NCBI RefSeq assembly: GCF_900156075.1
Contig: NZ_FTMM01000026.1
Location: 1 to 43,354, forward strand
DNA length: 43,354 bases
Direction of reading: 5' to 3'
Source: Chryseobacterium sp. RU37D
GTDB lineage: Bacteria > Bacteroidota > Bacteroidia > Flavobacteriales > Weeksellaceae
Shown: positions 18,073 to 26,164 of the stretch, one piece after another
How positions within the stretch are numbered: the stretch's first letter is position 1
Layout: every line of letters begins with the position of its first letter
Made by a program: the position numbers and the translations under genes
Notes under the pieces: model-generated
Database searches by the model: none
What the model was told of the DNA's origin: nothing
Seen by the model: the letters and a program-made list of their open reading frames with translations, nothing else

Positions 18073-19620
18073 ATGAATAATAAATTCATCCCAATAATAT
18101 CGGTGTTTATGACGATCTCACTGATTGTCTTCGTCACGCTCCAGTTTTATTGGCTGAAAAGTTATTATGGTGCCCTGGAGCAGGATTTTTCTTCCAAAGT
18201 ATATTCTGCGCTGGAAGGAACCGCCAAAAGCATCGGTGAAATAGAGGTTGATAAATATTTGAACGAGAATAATAAAGATTTCAGAAAAAACATTCTTGCC
18301 AATAGCGGACAGCCTTCATTGACTACGATTCAGCAAGTGGAAGATTCCGGAACGCAGAGGCAGATTATCTATTCCAAAAATATTATTGAGAAAAGCCAGC
18401 TTCCGATTTCCAAAATGGGAGATTCTATCAAGCTTACAAAATTATATACCGACGAAGCCGCCTACAAAATAAAAAGAGATACTACAAGCCGTGAACTTTT
18501 AACGACTGATATTAATCGAGATCTCGAAAATGGTGATTTTTATTTACGCGAATATGCTAATATTGTAGGAAATAATATCCCCATCACAAAAAGGGTAAAC
18601 CAAAAAGTTTTGGATTCCGTTATTACAAAAGAATTGAGGATAAGGGGTATCTCTGCAAAATTCGGATATGGAATTACAGATAAAAACAATAAGCTTACGG
18701 GCGTTGTAAATAAAGTTTTTAAAGAAGAAAAGAACAATAACAACTATTCTTACCCTCTTTTTACAGACTCAAAAGAAAGAACATTGTATAGCCTGGCGCT
18801 GGTTTTCCCGAAAAAAGAATATTCCCTGGCGATGAACAATTGGCCGATGCTGCTGGGAACTTTCCTGTCACTGCTTACGATTTTGGGAATTTATATTATT
18901 TCTATTAATTATATGATGAAACAAAAAAAGCTGGCGGAAGTAAAAACCGATTTCATCAACAATATGTCTCACGAGTTTAAAACGCCATTGGCAACAATTT
19001 CCGTGGCGACAGATTCTCTGGCCAACGATAAAATTGCAACCAATCCTGATAAAGTAAAATACTATTCCGAATTGATAAAGCAGGAAAATCTCAGGATGAA
19101 AAAACAGGTGGAAAACGTGCTGAACATGTCGAAGCTTGAAAGGAATGAGGTAAAATTGTTCCTGAAGGAAACCAATGTAAGAGAATTAATTAAAAGGACC
19201 ACAGAATCTTTCAATCTGATTGTTCAGCAAAGAAACGGACAGCTTACTCAGGAATTTAATGCTACGAATTACACCTTTAAAATAGATGAATTTCATATTT
19301 CCAATATGCTGGTGAATCTTTTGGATAATGCCAATAAATATTCGCCGGAAGCACCGGAGATTAGCATTAAGACAAGAAATGAAGCACATTTTTATGTGAT
19401 CGAAGTTTCAGATAAAGGAATGGGAATGGAAACCCACAATAAAACGAAGATTTTCGAAAAGTTCTTTCGGGAAGAAACCGGAAATATTCATAATGTGAAA
19501 GGACAAGGCTTAGGCCTTTCCTATGTAAAGAAAATCGTGGAATTACACAAAGGACAGATCATTGTAGATTCTCACAAAGGAAAAGGAAGTACGTTTACTA
19601 TTAAACTTCCAATGGCGTAA
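18073..19620 (+). CDS. sensor histidine kinase (RprX-like)
   Basis: This 515-residue membrane kinase has one transmembrane helix at about 7-28 and a second near 258-278, which enclose a periplasmic sensor domain of about 230 residues. The H-box NNMSHEFKTPLATI (His near 302) comes next. The ATP-binding domain has LLDNANKYSP (N-box), DKGMGM (G1) and GQGLGLSYVKKIV (G2). There is no evident HAMP domain. The response regulator gene follows by 104 bases, making a standard pair like RprX/RprY of Bacteroidota. The signal sensed is not evident. Confidence 0.92.
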   Translation: MNNKFIPIISVFMTISLIVFVTLQFYWLKSYYGALEQDFSSKVYSALEGTAKSIGEIEVDKYLNENNKDFRKNILANSGQPSLTTIQQVEDSGTQRQIIYSKNIIEKSQLPISKMGDSIKLTKLYTDEAAYKIKRDTTSRELLTTDINRDLENGDFYLREYANIVGNNIPITKRVNQKVLDSVITKELRIRGISAKFGYGITDKNNKLTGVVNKVFKEEKNNNNYSYPLFTDSKERTLYSLALVFPKKEYSLAMNNWPMLLGTFLSLLTILGIYIISINYMMKQKKLAEVKTDFINNMSHEFKTPLATISVATDSLANDKIATNPDKVKYYSELIKQENLRMKKQVENVLNMSKLERNEVKLFLKETNVRELIKRTTESFNLIVQQRNGQLTQEFNATNYTFKIDEFHISNMLVNLLDNANKYSPEAPEISIKTRNEAHFYVIEVSDKGMGMETHNKTKIFEKFFREETGNIHNVKGQGLGLSYVKKIVELHKGQIIVDSHKGKGSTFTIKLPMA

Positions 19621-19694
19621 TAATCATATATCAAGATCTAGTATAAATATAAACCAAAAACAAAGTATAAGAAGAGAAGAGTGAAAAGTTCATT

Positions 19695-19720
19695 CTTAAT
19701 TATTAATTATTAATTATTAA
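19695..19720. repeat. 7-bp tandem repeat before response regulator
   Basis: The run reads as about three to four copies of TTAATTA/TTAATTATTA just before the response regulator ATG. It is a low-complexity spacer that could vary in length by slippage. Confidence 0.5.
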
Positions 19721-19724
19721 AACT

Positions 19725-20411
19725 ATGAGCAACAGAATATTATTAGTAGAAGACGATCAAAGTTTCGGGGCAGTGTTGAAGGATTATTTGACAATAAATA
19801 ATTTCGAAGTTACTCTTGCCACAGATGGTGAACAAGGATTAAAAGAATTTACAGAAAACGAATTCGACATCTGTATTTTCGACGTAATGATGCCTAAAAA
19901 AGATGGCTTTTCATTGGCGGAAGACGTGAAAAAAATCGACAAAAACACACCAATCATTTTCTTGACAGCAAGAAATATGAGAGAAGATATTCTTAAAGGA
20001 TATCAATTGGGAGCAGATGATTATATCACAAAACCATTTGATACTGAATTACTTTTATATAAAATTAAAGCGATTCTTCAAAGAAGTTCTACATTGGAAA
20101 ACGAAGAGCAGGAGCAATTCAAAATCAGTAATATTTTCTTTGATTCTATGCTGAGACAATTGAGAGTTGGTGACAACGAATACAAACTTTCTCCAAAAGA
20201 AAATGAATTGTTGAAGCTTCTTTGCATTCACAGAAACGACTTCATGCCGAGAGATTTAGCATTAAGAAAGATCTGGAAAAAAGAAAATTACTTCACTGCA
20301 AGAAGTATGGACGTTTACATCGCGAAACTTCGTAAATTATTAAAAGATGACGAAGGGTTGGAAATCATCAACGTACACGGAGAAGGATTTAGACTTTTAG
20401 TTAAAAATTAA
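19725..20411 (+). CDS. OmpR/PhoB-type response regulator (RprY-like)
   Basis: This 228-residue DNA-binding regulator is the partner of the kinase upstream. The receiver domain (1-120) has the acidic pair ED at 9-10, the phosphorylated Asp53 in IFDVMMPKKDG, Thr81 in LTA and Lys103 in YITKPF. The C-terminal winged helix carries LSPKENELLKLL and the recognition-helix region RSMDVYIAKLRKLL. All key residues are present. A hairpin terminator follows 24 bases after the stop. Confidence 0.94.
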   Translation: MSNRILLVEDDQSFGAVLKDYLTINNFEVTLATDGEQGLKEFTENEFDICIFDVMMPKKDGFSLAEDVKKIDKNTPIIFLTARNMREDILKGYQLGADDYITKPFDTELLLYKIKAILQRSSTLENEEQEQFKISNIFFDSMLRQLRVGDNEYKLSPKENELLKLLCIHRNDFMPRDLALRKIWKKENYFTARSMDVYIAKLRKLLKDDEGLEIINVHGEGFRLLVKN

Positions 20412-20434
20412 TTCCGAAATATCATTATAAATAT

Positions 20435-20478
20435 AAAATTAGCAAAGCAATTAAAAATGTTTTGCTAATTTTGTTTTA
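20435..20478 (+). terminator. terminator after response regulator, overlapping a -7 box
   Basis: AAAATTAGCAAA (20435-20446) pairs perfectly with TTTGCTAATTTT (20461-20472), with a 14-base loop and a T-rich tail (GTTTTA). The 3' arm contains TAATTTTG (20466-20473), which matches the -7 consensus and lies 16 bases before the next ATG, so the site may end one transcript and start the next. Confidence 0.7.
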
Positions 20479-20489
20479 TACCAAAAGAT

Positions 20490-21146
20490 ATGAAGACTAC
20501 ATTTTTAGGCTTAATCGCCATTTCTATATTAACAGTTTCTTGTAAAAAAGATGAAAGAGCGACTTATTTAACGGAAGAAGCGGGAGTTCAACAACCTTCC
20601 GTAGCTGTGAATAATGCTCCGAAACCTTCGCTTTTAGATCAGGCTGGAATTCAACCCATTCAAAGTTCTGCAGCACCTGTCACGGCTCAGGGAATGAACC
20701 CTCCTCACGGACAACCGGGTCACAGATGCGACATTCCTGTCGGACAGCCTTTAAATTCCGCTCCTGCACAAGCTCCTCAACAAGGAACTCAAAATGTTGC
20801 GGTAAATGCACAACAAGGACAAACCATTCAAATTGATCCGAATTCTCTACAACCTGGAAAATTTCAGATTGATAACAACGGAAAAGCAAAAACTGTAAAA
20901 ACAGCAAAAGGTATGAATCCTCCACATGGAGAACCGGGACACAGATGTGATATTCCTGTTGGGCAGCCTTTAAATAGTAAGTCTGCTCCTGCAACGACGA
21001 CTCCACAGCCAACTCAGACGATTGCCCAAAATACACCAGCTCCGGCTCCAACTCCTGCGCCGACAGGTCCAAAGCCTGAATTGAACCCTCCTCACGGAGA
21101 ACCTTGGCACAATTGTGGTGTGAAAGTAGGTGAGCGTTTACCATAA
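20490..21146 (+). CDS. lipoprotein with three Pro-Pro-His/Cys repeats
   Basis: This 218-residue lipoprotein has a signal peptide and lipobox TVSC (about 15-18). It is mostly low-complexity Pro/Ala/Gln/Thr sequence with three repeats: GMNPPHGQPGHRCDIPVGQP, GMNPPHGEPGHRCDIPVGQP and the terminal LNPPHGEPWHNCGVKVGERL. Each repeat has two His and one Cys, which would suit metal or haem binding, but this is inference. It is first in a group with a Cys-rich protein and an HMA-TonB receptor. Similar NPPHGxPGHRC proteins are widespread in flavobacteria, as far as I recall, without an assigned function. Confidence 0.85.
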   Translation: MKTTFLGLIAISILTVSCKKDERATYLTEEAGVQQPSVAVNNAPKPSLLDQAGIQPIQSSAAPVTAQGMNPPHGQPGHRCDIPVGQPLNSAPAQAPQQGTQNVAVNAQQGQTIQIDPNSLQPGKFQIDNNGKAKTVKTAKGMNPPHGEPGHRCDIPVGQPLNSKSAPATTTPQPTQTIAQNTPAPAPTPAPTGPKPELNPPHGEPWHNCGVKVGERLP

Positions 21147-21164
21147 TTTCGTATTTTTGCAGCC

Positions 21165-21533
21165 GTGAAATTGTTTCAGATCATAGCGATTGTTTTCTGT
21201 TTGGGGATTTTTTTAGTTCCTAAAAACAATTTCTATGCTCAGAATATGCAGGAAACGTGCTGCAAATCAGAATCCGGAATGGATTGCTGTAAAAACGACC
21301 ATAAAGAATCTTCTAAAGACAATCACAACAAAAAAAAGCAAAAATCTTCTTGTAATGACGATTGCTGCTCGACTTGCGTGGCTTGTTATACTTTTATAGA
21401 AACTCCTTTTTCGAAGAGCCTTCAATTAGAGATTTCTTATTATAAATCCAACAAAAACTTACAGTTTCAATACTCAGATCCATATATTTCAGATCGTTTG
21501 AAAGAGATTTGGCAACCGCCGAAAATAGGATAA
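21165..21533 (+). CDS. small Cys-rich secreted protein
   Basis: This 122-residue protein has an N-terminal signal sequence (about 1-25). A central stretch is packed with CC pairs and Asp/His/Lys (TCCKSES, DCCKND, CNDDCCSTC). The C-terminus ends in RLKEIWQPPKIG. The pattern suggests binding of a soft metal such as copper or zinc; the family is not named. The start is a GTG, needed to keep the signal peptide. A TATTTTTG box at 21152-21159 lies only five bases ahead, implying an almost leaderless transcript. It lies upstream of the HMA-TonB receptor. Confidence 0.75.
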   Translation: MKLFQIIAIVFCLGIFLVPKNNFYAQNMQETCCKSESGMDCCKNDHKESSKDNHNKKKQKSSCNDDCCSTCVACYTFIETPFSKSLQLEISYYKSNKNLQFQYSDPYISDRLKEIWQPPKIG

Positions 21534-21635
21534 TTAAAAATGTAACATGTATCAGTCTATCAATCTACCAATGATTGTTAAATTATTACATTGTTTATTG
21601 ATACATTAACTTAATTATTCTAAATTTTAAACAAA

Positions 21636-24323
21636 ATGAAATTATATATTTCCAGGATTATTCTTGGTGTATTCTTACTATCTACACAATTTATATTGGC
21701 TCAAAATCTTTCTAAAAACCAGTTCAAAGTAAAAGGAAACTGCGAAATGTGTAAAGAAAGAATCGAGAACACAGCAAAAAAGGCAGGAGCAAAAACAGCT
21801 ATATATTCAATTGATTTACAAACATTAACCTTAGAAACAGACAATACTCTTTCAACGGATGATGTCTTAAAAAAAGTTGCTGAAGCTGGTCATGATAATG
21901 AAAAATTTAAAGCAATCGATGCAACTTATGAAGCACTTCCTGGATGTTGTCATTATGATCGTAATTTAGAGCCAAAAGCTACTGAAAATCATAAACATTA
22001 CTCCAAAAAAGAGAATGAATTTTATGTAAAAGGAAATTGTGAATCGTGCAAAGCCAGAATTGAAAAAGCAGCCAAAGACGCAGGAGCAGATTCCGCTGAA
22101 TGGAATGCTGAAAAGCAAATAGTAACATTAAATTTTGATCCGAAAAAAACTTCTGTAGATAAAATTTTAAAGAAAATTGCAGATTTTGGTCACGACAACG
22201 AAAAGTATAAATCCGACGATAAAACCTACAAAAATCTGCCTTCCTGCTGTCTTTACGACAGAGAAATCCCTTTTGGAGAAGCCAATCCAAAGGTTCATGC
22301 TGAAGAAGGAACAACTTCTGAACATGGAGATCACAACGATCATAATACAACCAATGAAAATCATGAGAACCATGAAAAACATATTGAAGGTGTGATCGTA
22401 ACAGGCTCGAAAGCAGCAACTTCCTTAAACAAAAAAGAAGCCGGATTGGTTTTTAATATCGACAGAAAAGAATTGTTAAAAGCCGCTTGCTGTAATCTAT
22501 CCGAAAGTTTTGAAACCAATGCCACCGTAGATGTTTCTTTCAGCAATGCGGTGACGGGTACAAAGCAATTGAAAATGTTAGGCTTAGATCAAAAATACAC
22601 GAGTTTAACGAAAGAATTATTGCCTGAAATCCGAGGATTAGCTTCAGCTTATGGGTTAAATTTCATTCCCGGAAGATGGATTGAAAGTATTCAGTTGACA
22701 AAAGGCGGAAGTACCGTTACAAACGGCTACGAAAGCATTACAGGACAAATCAATACAGAATTGTTGAAAAATGCGGAAAAACCAGAAACTTCATTGAATT
22801 TGTTTGCTGATTTCAACGGAAGAGCCGAAGCAAATATTACAAGCGTTTCGCCCATCAATGAGAAATGGTCACAGACATTTTTACTTCATGGAAACGGAAC
22901 TTTTGGAGACACGGACATGAATAACGACGGATTTCTAGACAGACCAAAAGGGACTCAGTTAAATGCAGCTTATTTATTGAATTATAACGATTTGGAAAAA
23001 TCAGGATTGGGTTCGCATTTTGGAATTAATTTTATTAAAGACGAAAGAACTTCAGGACAAATTGGTTTCGATAAAAAAATTCCACAGGACAAACAATCAT
23101 TTTACGGAGTCGGAATTGATATTTCGAGATTTCAGGTTTGGAATAAAACGGGGTATGTTTTTAAAGGAAAACCTTACCAAAGTTTGGGTTGGATGAACCA
23201 ATACACTTATCATCAACAAGATAGCTTTTTTGGATTGAGAAATTATTCCGGAAAACAGCAAACGTATTATTCAAATTTAATTTTTGAAAGTATTTTAGGA
23301 AATACTAATCACAAATACAAAGCCGGAGCGAGTTTTATGTATGATGGCTATGATGAAACGTATTTAACGGACAATTTAAAAAGAAACGAAATCGTTCCCG
23401 GAGCTTTTGCCGAATATACGTTGACAGGATTAAAGTATACTTTAGTTGCCGGAGCAAGAGTTGATTTTCACAATTTGGCAGGTACTCAATTCACGCCGAG
23501 ATTGAATTTTAAATATGATTTCACGCCACAAACTATTTTGAGACTTTCTGCAGGAAGAGGTTTCAGAACAGCGAATGTTTTTGCGGAAAGTCAGCAATAT
23601 TTTGCATCAAATAGAAGTGTTCAGATTTTACAAAATGGCGGAAATATTTACGGCTTAAAACCCGAAATCGCATGGAATTACGGTGTAAGTTTACAGCAAG
23701 AGTTTAAAATTTTCGGAAGAAAATCTACGATTGTTGTCGACTTTTTCAGAACTGATTTCCAAGATCAAGTGATGGTAGATTTGGATCATTCACCTCAGCA
23801 GTTGACTTTCTATAATCTTGATGGAAAATCTTTCGCCAATTCTTTCCAGACACAGTGGGATTTCACGCCCTTCAAGAATTTTGATGTAAGATTGGCTTAT
23901 AAATATTACAACGTTCAGGCAGATTATCTGGATGGAAGACGTGAAGTTCCATTCATGGCAAAACACAGAGGTTTTGTGAATCTGTCGTATTCAACCAATA
24001 AAAATAATATCGGTGGATTCTGGAGCTTTGATACGACTTTAAATTTGGTTGGAAAACAAAGACTTCCGAACACCTTTCCAAACCCTGAAGAGTTTCAATT
24101 GTCAACATTTTCAGAATCTTATGCGATTTTAAATGCACAGATTTCAAGGAATTTCAATAAAAAAATCAGAGCGTATTTGGGCGGTGAAAACCTGACGTCT
24201 TATTATCAGAAAAATGCGATCGTCGATTTTAAAGATCCTTTCGGAAATTATTTTGATGGCGGAATGGTGTATGCTCCGATCATGAAAGCAAATATTTATG
24301 TTGGCTTTGATGTGACATTCTAA
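21636..24323 (+). CDS. TonB-dependent receptor with two N-terminal HMA domains
   Basis: This 895-residue outer-membrane receptor has a signal peptide (1-22). Two heavy-metal-associated domains follow, each with GNCE(M/S)CK in place of the usual GMxCxxC (Cys36/Cys39 in the first, the second near 136). Each HMA unit ends in a CC motif (LPGCCHYDR and LPSCCLYDR). Next come a His/Asn/Glu-rich linker, a plug with EGVIVTGSK and KAACCNLSESFETN, and a large beta-barrel ending in an aromatic residue (YVGFDVTF). Metal import, probably copper or a similar ion, is inferred from the HMA domains, the Cys pairs and the two metal-rich neighbours upstream. Confidence 0.9.
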   Translation: MKLYISRIILGVFLLSTQFILAQNLSKNQFKVKGNCEMCKERIENTAKKAGAKTAIYSIDLQTLTLETDNTLSTDDVLKKVAEAGHDNEKFKAIDATYEALPGCCHYDRNLEPKATENHKHYSKKENEFYVKGNCESCKARIEKAAKDAGADSAEWNAEKQIVTLNFDPKKTSVDKILKKIADFGHDNEKYKSDDKTYKNLPSCCLYDREIPFGEANPKVHAEEGTTSEHGDHNDHNTTNENHENHEKHIEGVIVTGSKAATSLNKKEAGLVFNIDRKELLKAACCNLSESFETNATVDVSFSNAVTGTKQLKMLGLDQKYTSLTKELLPEIRGLASAYGLNFIPGRWIESIQLTKGGSTVTNGYESITGQINTELLKNAEKPETSLNLFADFNGRAEANITSVSPINEKWSQTFLLHGNGTFGDTDMNNDGFLDRPKGTQLNAAYLLNYNDLEKSGLGSHFGINFIKDERTSGQIGFDKKIPQDKQSFYGVGIDISRFQVWNKTGYVFKGKPYQSLGWMNQYTYHQQDSFFGLRNYSGKQQTYYSNLIFESILGNTNHKYKAGASFMYDGYDETYLTDNLKRNEIVPGAFAEYTLTGLKYTLVAGARVDFHNLAGTQFTPRLNFKYDFTPQTILRLSAGRGFRTANVFAESQQYFASNRSVQILQNGGNIYGLKPEIAWNYGVSLQQEFKIFGRKSTIVVDFFRTDFQDQVMVDLDHSPQQLTFYNLDGKSFANSFQTQWDFTPFKNFDVRLAYKYYNVQADYLDGRREVPFMAKHRGFVNLSYSTNKNNIGGFWSFDTTLNLVGKQRLPNTFPNPEEFQLSTFSESYAILNAQISRNFNKKIRAYLGGENLTSYYQKNAIVDFKDPFGNYFDGGMVYAPIMKANIYVGFDVTF

Positions 24324-24370
24324 TCTTCAGCGTTTGAGAGTTGATGTGTTTTGAGTTATTTTCAAATTAA

Positions 24371-24417
24371 AAAGGCATGGTTTCAATAATTTAATAATTA
24401 AGAAGCCATGCTTTTTT
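24371..24417. terminator. terminator after TonB receptor
   Basis: GCATGGTTT (24375-24383) pairs with AAGCCATGC (24403-24411) with one wobble pair, flanked by an A run on the left and TTTTTT on the right (24412-24417). It could work in both directions. Confidence 0.8.
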
Positions 24418-24441
24418 GTATCTTTAAGCTAAAGTAAATCT

Positions 24442-25308
24442 ATGTCGCAGACGCTTATTTTTGAAGATAATTACAAGAAATTAGGTTTTGAAACTTTTTC
24501 TGAAAATAATCTGAAAACCCTTAAAGACATCAAATATAAATCTGAAATCAAAATTTTCTACGTTCCCGAGGGCTACGAATTAACTATAGACTTTAAGCAT
24601 TATAAAACAGAAAATCCTGCTTTATTTTTCCTGACCAATCAATATTTGCAGGTTGAAAACGGCATAGACGAATCACATCTTTTATATTATAATCGCGATT
24701 TTTACTGCATTCAAATTCATGATAAGGAAGTGGCTTGTGATGGGCTTCTTTTTCACAATGTTTTTGAAATTCCTTTTGTAGAGCTTGATGAGAACGAAAA
24801 TTTTATCATTAAAAATTTATTTCAAAGCATCAAAGATGAATTGGAATGGAAAGATTCTTCCGCCGAAGAAATGATCAGAACTTACGTAAAACAAATCATC
24901 ATTCGAGCAACCCGAAAATGGAAAAAACAAAATCTTGATAACGACGAAATAAAAATTCCGAGCAATGAACTTGATGTTTTCCGGGATTTCAGCAGACATT
25001 TGGAAATTCATTTCAGAGAAAAACATAATGTGGCAGATTATGCAGATTTGCTGCACATCGCACCGAAAACATTGACTCACAAATTTAAAAGTTTAAACCT
25101 TGAATCTCCGAACCAATATATCATTAATAGAATTCTATTGGAAGCCAAAAGACTTTTATTTTATACCGATAAGCCTGTGAAAGAAATTGCTTATGATTTA
25201 GGCTATGAAGATCCGGCTTATTTTAACCGTCTTTTCACCAATAAAATCGGAAGCACACCCACAAATTTCAAGAAAAATTACACTTCGGGAAAAAAGTACA
25301 ATATTTAA
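24442..25308 (+). CDS. AraC-family transcriptional regulator
   Basis: This 288-residue protein has an N-terminal sensing region without a clear cupin motif and a C-terminal AraC/XylS domain of about 100 residues. The domain has the usual two helix-turn-helix parts: NVADYADLLHIAPKTLTHKF and the conserved VKEIAYDLGYEDPAYFNRLF followed by GSTPTNFKK. It lies 133 bases past the TonB receptor and 90 bases ahead of an OsmC gene on the same strand. Control of the OsmC gene is plausible but not shown. Confidence 0.92.
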   Translation: MSQTLIFEDNYKKLGFETFSENNLKTLKDIKYKSEIKIFYVPEGYELTIDFKHYKTENPALFFLTNQYLQVENGIDESHLLYYNRDFYCIQIHDKEVACDGLLFHNVFEIPFVELDENENFIIKNLFQSIKDELEWKDSSAEEMIRTYVKQIIIRATRKWKKQNLDNDEIKIPSNELDVFRDFSRHLEIHFREKHNVADYADLLHIAPKTLTHKFKSLNLESPNQYIINRILLEAKRLLFYTDKPVKEIAYDLGYEDPAYFNRLFTNKIGSTPTNFKKNYTSGKKYNI

Positions 25309-25344
25309 GTCGATTTGTGTATTTATCTCGATGAATTTCCGACA

Positions 25345-25352
25345 TACCTTTG
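25345..25352 (+). promoter_or_regulatory. -7 promoter box TACCTTTG before osmC-like gene
   Basis: The box matches TAnnTTTG and lies 46 bases before the ATG. The nearest upstream TTG (25315-25317) is 27 bases away, which is long, so only the -7 box is convincing. Confidence 0.5.
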
Positions 25353-25398
25353 TAACATCAAAAAATAACAATATTTAAAACAACAAAAAACAATTATT

Positions 25399-25818
25399 AT
25401 GAGACGTAACGCAACAGCCGTTTGGAACGGTAACATCAAAGAAGGAAACGGACACATCACTACTCAAAGTACTACATTAAACCAGACTCAATATTCTTTC
25501 AACAGCCGTTTTGCGGATGGAGTTGGAACAAACCCGGAAGAATTATTGGCCGCGGCTCACGCAGGATGTTTCACCATGAAACTGAGCGCAGAATTGTCTC
25601 AGGCAGGTTATACTCCTGAAGAATTGACGACAAAATCTGTGATCACTTTAGACCCAAACATCGGAAAAATCACAAAATCTGAATTGACTTTAACTGCAAA
25701 AGTTCCTGGAATTTCAGAAGAAGAATTTCAAAAGTATGCAAAAATTGCTGAGGAAGGTTGCCCTGTAAGCGCAGCTTTCAACTTTGAAATTACTTTGGAA
25801 GCTACTTTGGCGAACTAA
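25399..25818 (+). CDS. OsmC-family peroxiredoxin
   Basis: This 139-residue protein of the OsmC/Ohr superfamily reduces organic hydroperoxides through a Cys pair. The first Cys is in AAAHAGCFTMKLSAEL (near 57) and the second in EEGCPVSAAFNFEI (near 123), both with normal surroundings. The N-terminal RRNATAVWNGNIKEGNGHI is typical of the OsmC branch. It is the last gene of the core region before the A+T-rich accessory block. A CCGTAGGAATCTA inverted repeat follows. Confidence 0.93.
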   Translation: MRRNATAVWNGNIKEGNGHITTQSTTLNQTQYSFNSRFADGVGTNPEELLAAAHAGCFTMKLSAELSQAGYTPEELTTKSVITLDPNIGKITKSELTLTAKVPGISEEEFQKYAKIAEEGCPVSAAFNFEITLEATLAN

Positions 25819-25851
25819 GAATTTAAAAATTAAAGCAGAAAGATTGTCATT

Positions 25852-25915
25852 CCGTAGGAATCTAGGCGGAATTATTAGAGATATAATTGTAAAATCTCTG
25901 TTTAGATTCCTACGG
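25852..25915. repeat. 13-bp inverted repeat CCGTAGGAATCTA
   Basis: CCGTAGGAATCTA (25852-25864) is the exact complement of TAGATTCCTACGG (25903-25915). Inside it, AGAGAT (25877-25882) pairs with ATCTCT (25894-25899), so the whole 64 bases can fold as one long broken hairpin. It looks like a small palindromic intergenic repeat. It could also serve as the OsmC transcript end, although no T run follows. Confidence 0.8.
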
Positions 25916-26164
25916 TACTACATATTTGTTAATTAAAACACTGAAAATAAAATCTTTAAATTATTTTACAAATAATAAGTGTCAATATTTGTGTCAATCG
26001 CAAAGAAAACTGTTAGTCAATTTTATACGATGTATTAAATATTTATGTTTTAGGTTTTTCTGCAAAAGTATTCTTTGTTTGTCTTTATTTCCGGTTAAGG
26101 AATAAGTTTTGTATCAACAAAATCAACTCTCAACCCTTTTTATGGACTGAAAAAAAATACTTTT
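25916..26164. other. intergenic stretch at left edge of accessory block
   Basis: About 250 A+T-rich bases with no gene. A doubled GTGTCAAT (25979-25986 and 25991-25998) and a later AGTCAATTTT are the only repeated words I see. I find no tRNA, attachment site or transposase remnant. The change in base composition begins around here. Confidence 0.5.

Noticed and set aside
20680..21144. 154-codon minus-strand open frame opposite the repeat lipoprotein
   Set aside because: It is a shadow of the Pro/Gln-rich plus-strand gene. The plus strand has a signal peptide, lipobox and conserved repeats.
25979..25998. Doubled GTGTCAAT as the missing left IS21-type end
   Set aside because: Only two short copies at 12-base spacing, unlike the 24-base array at 37155-37240.
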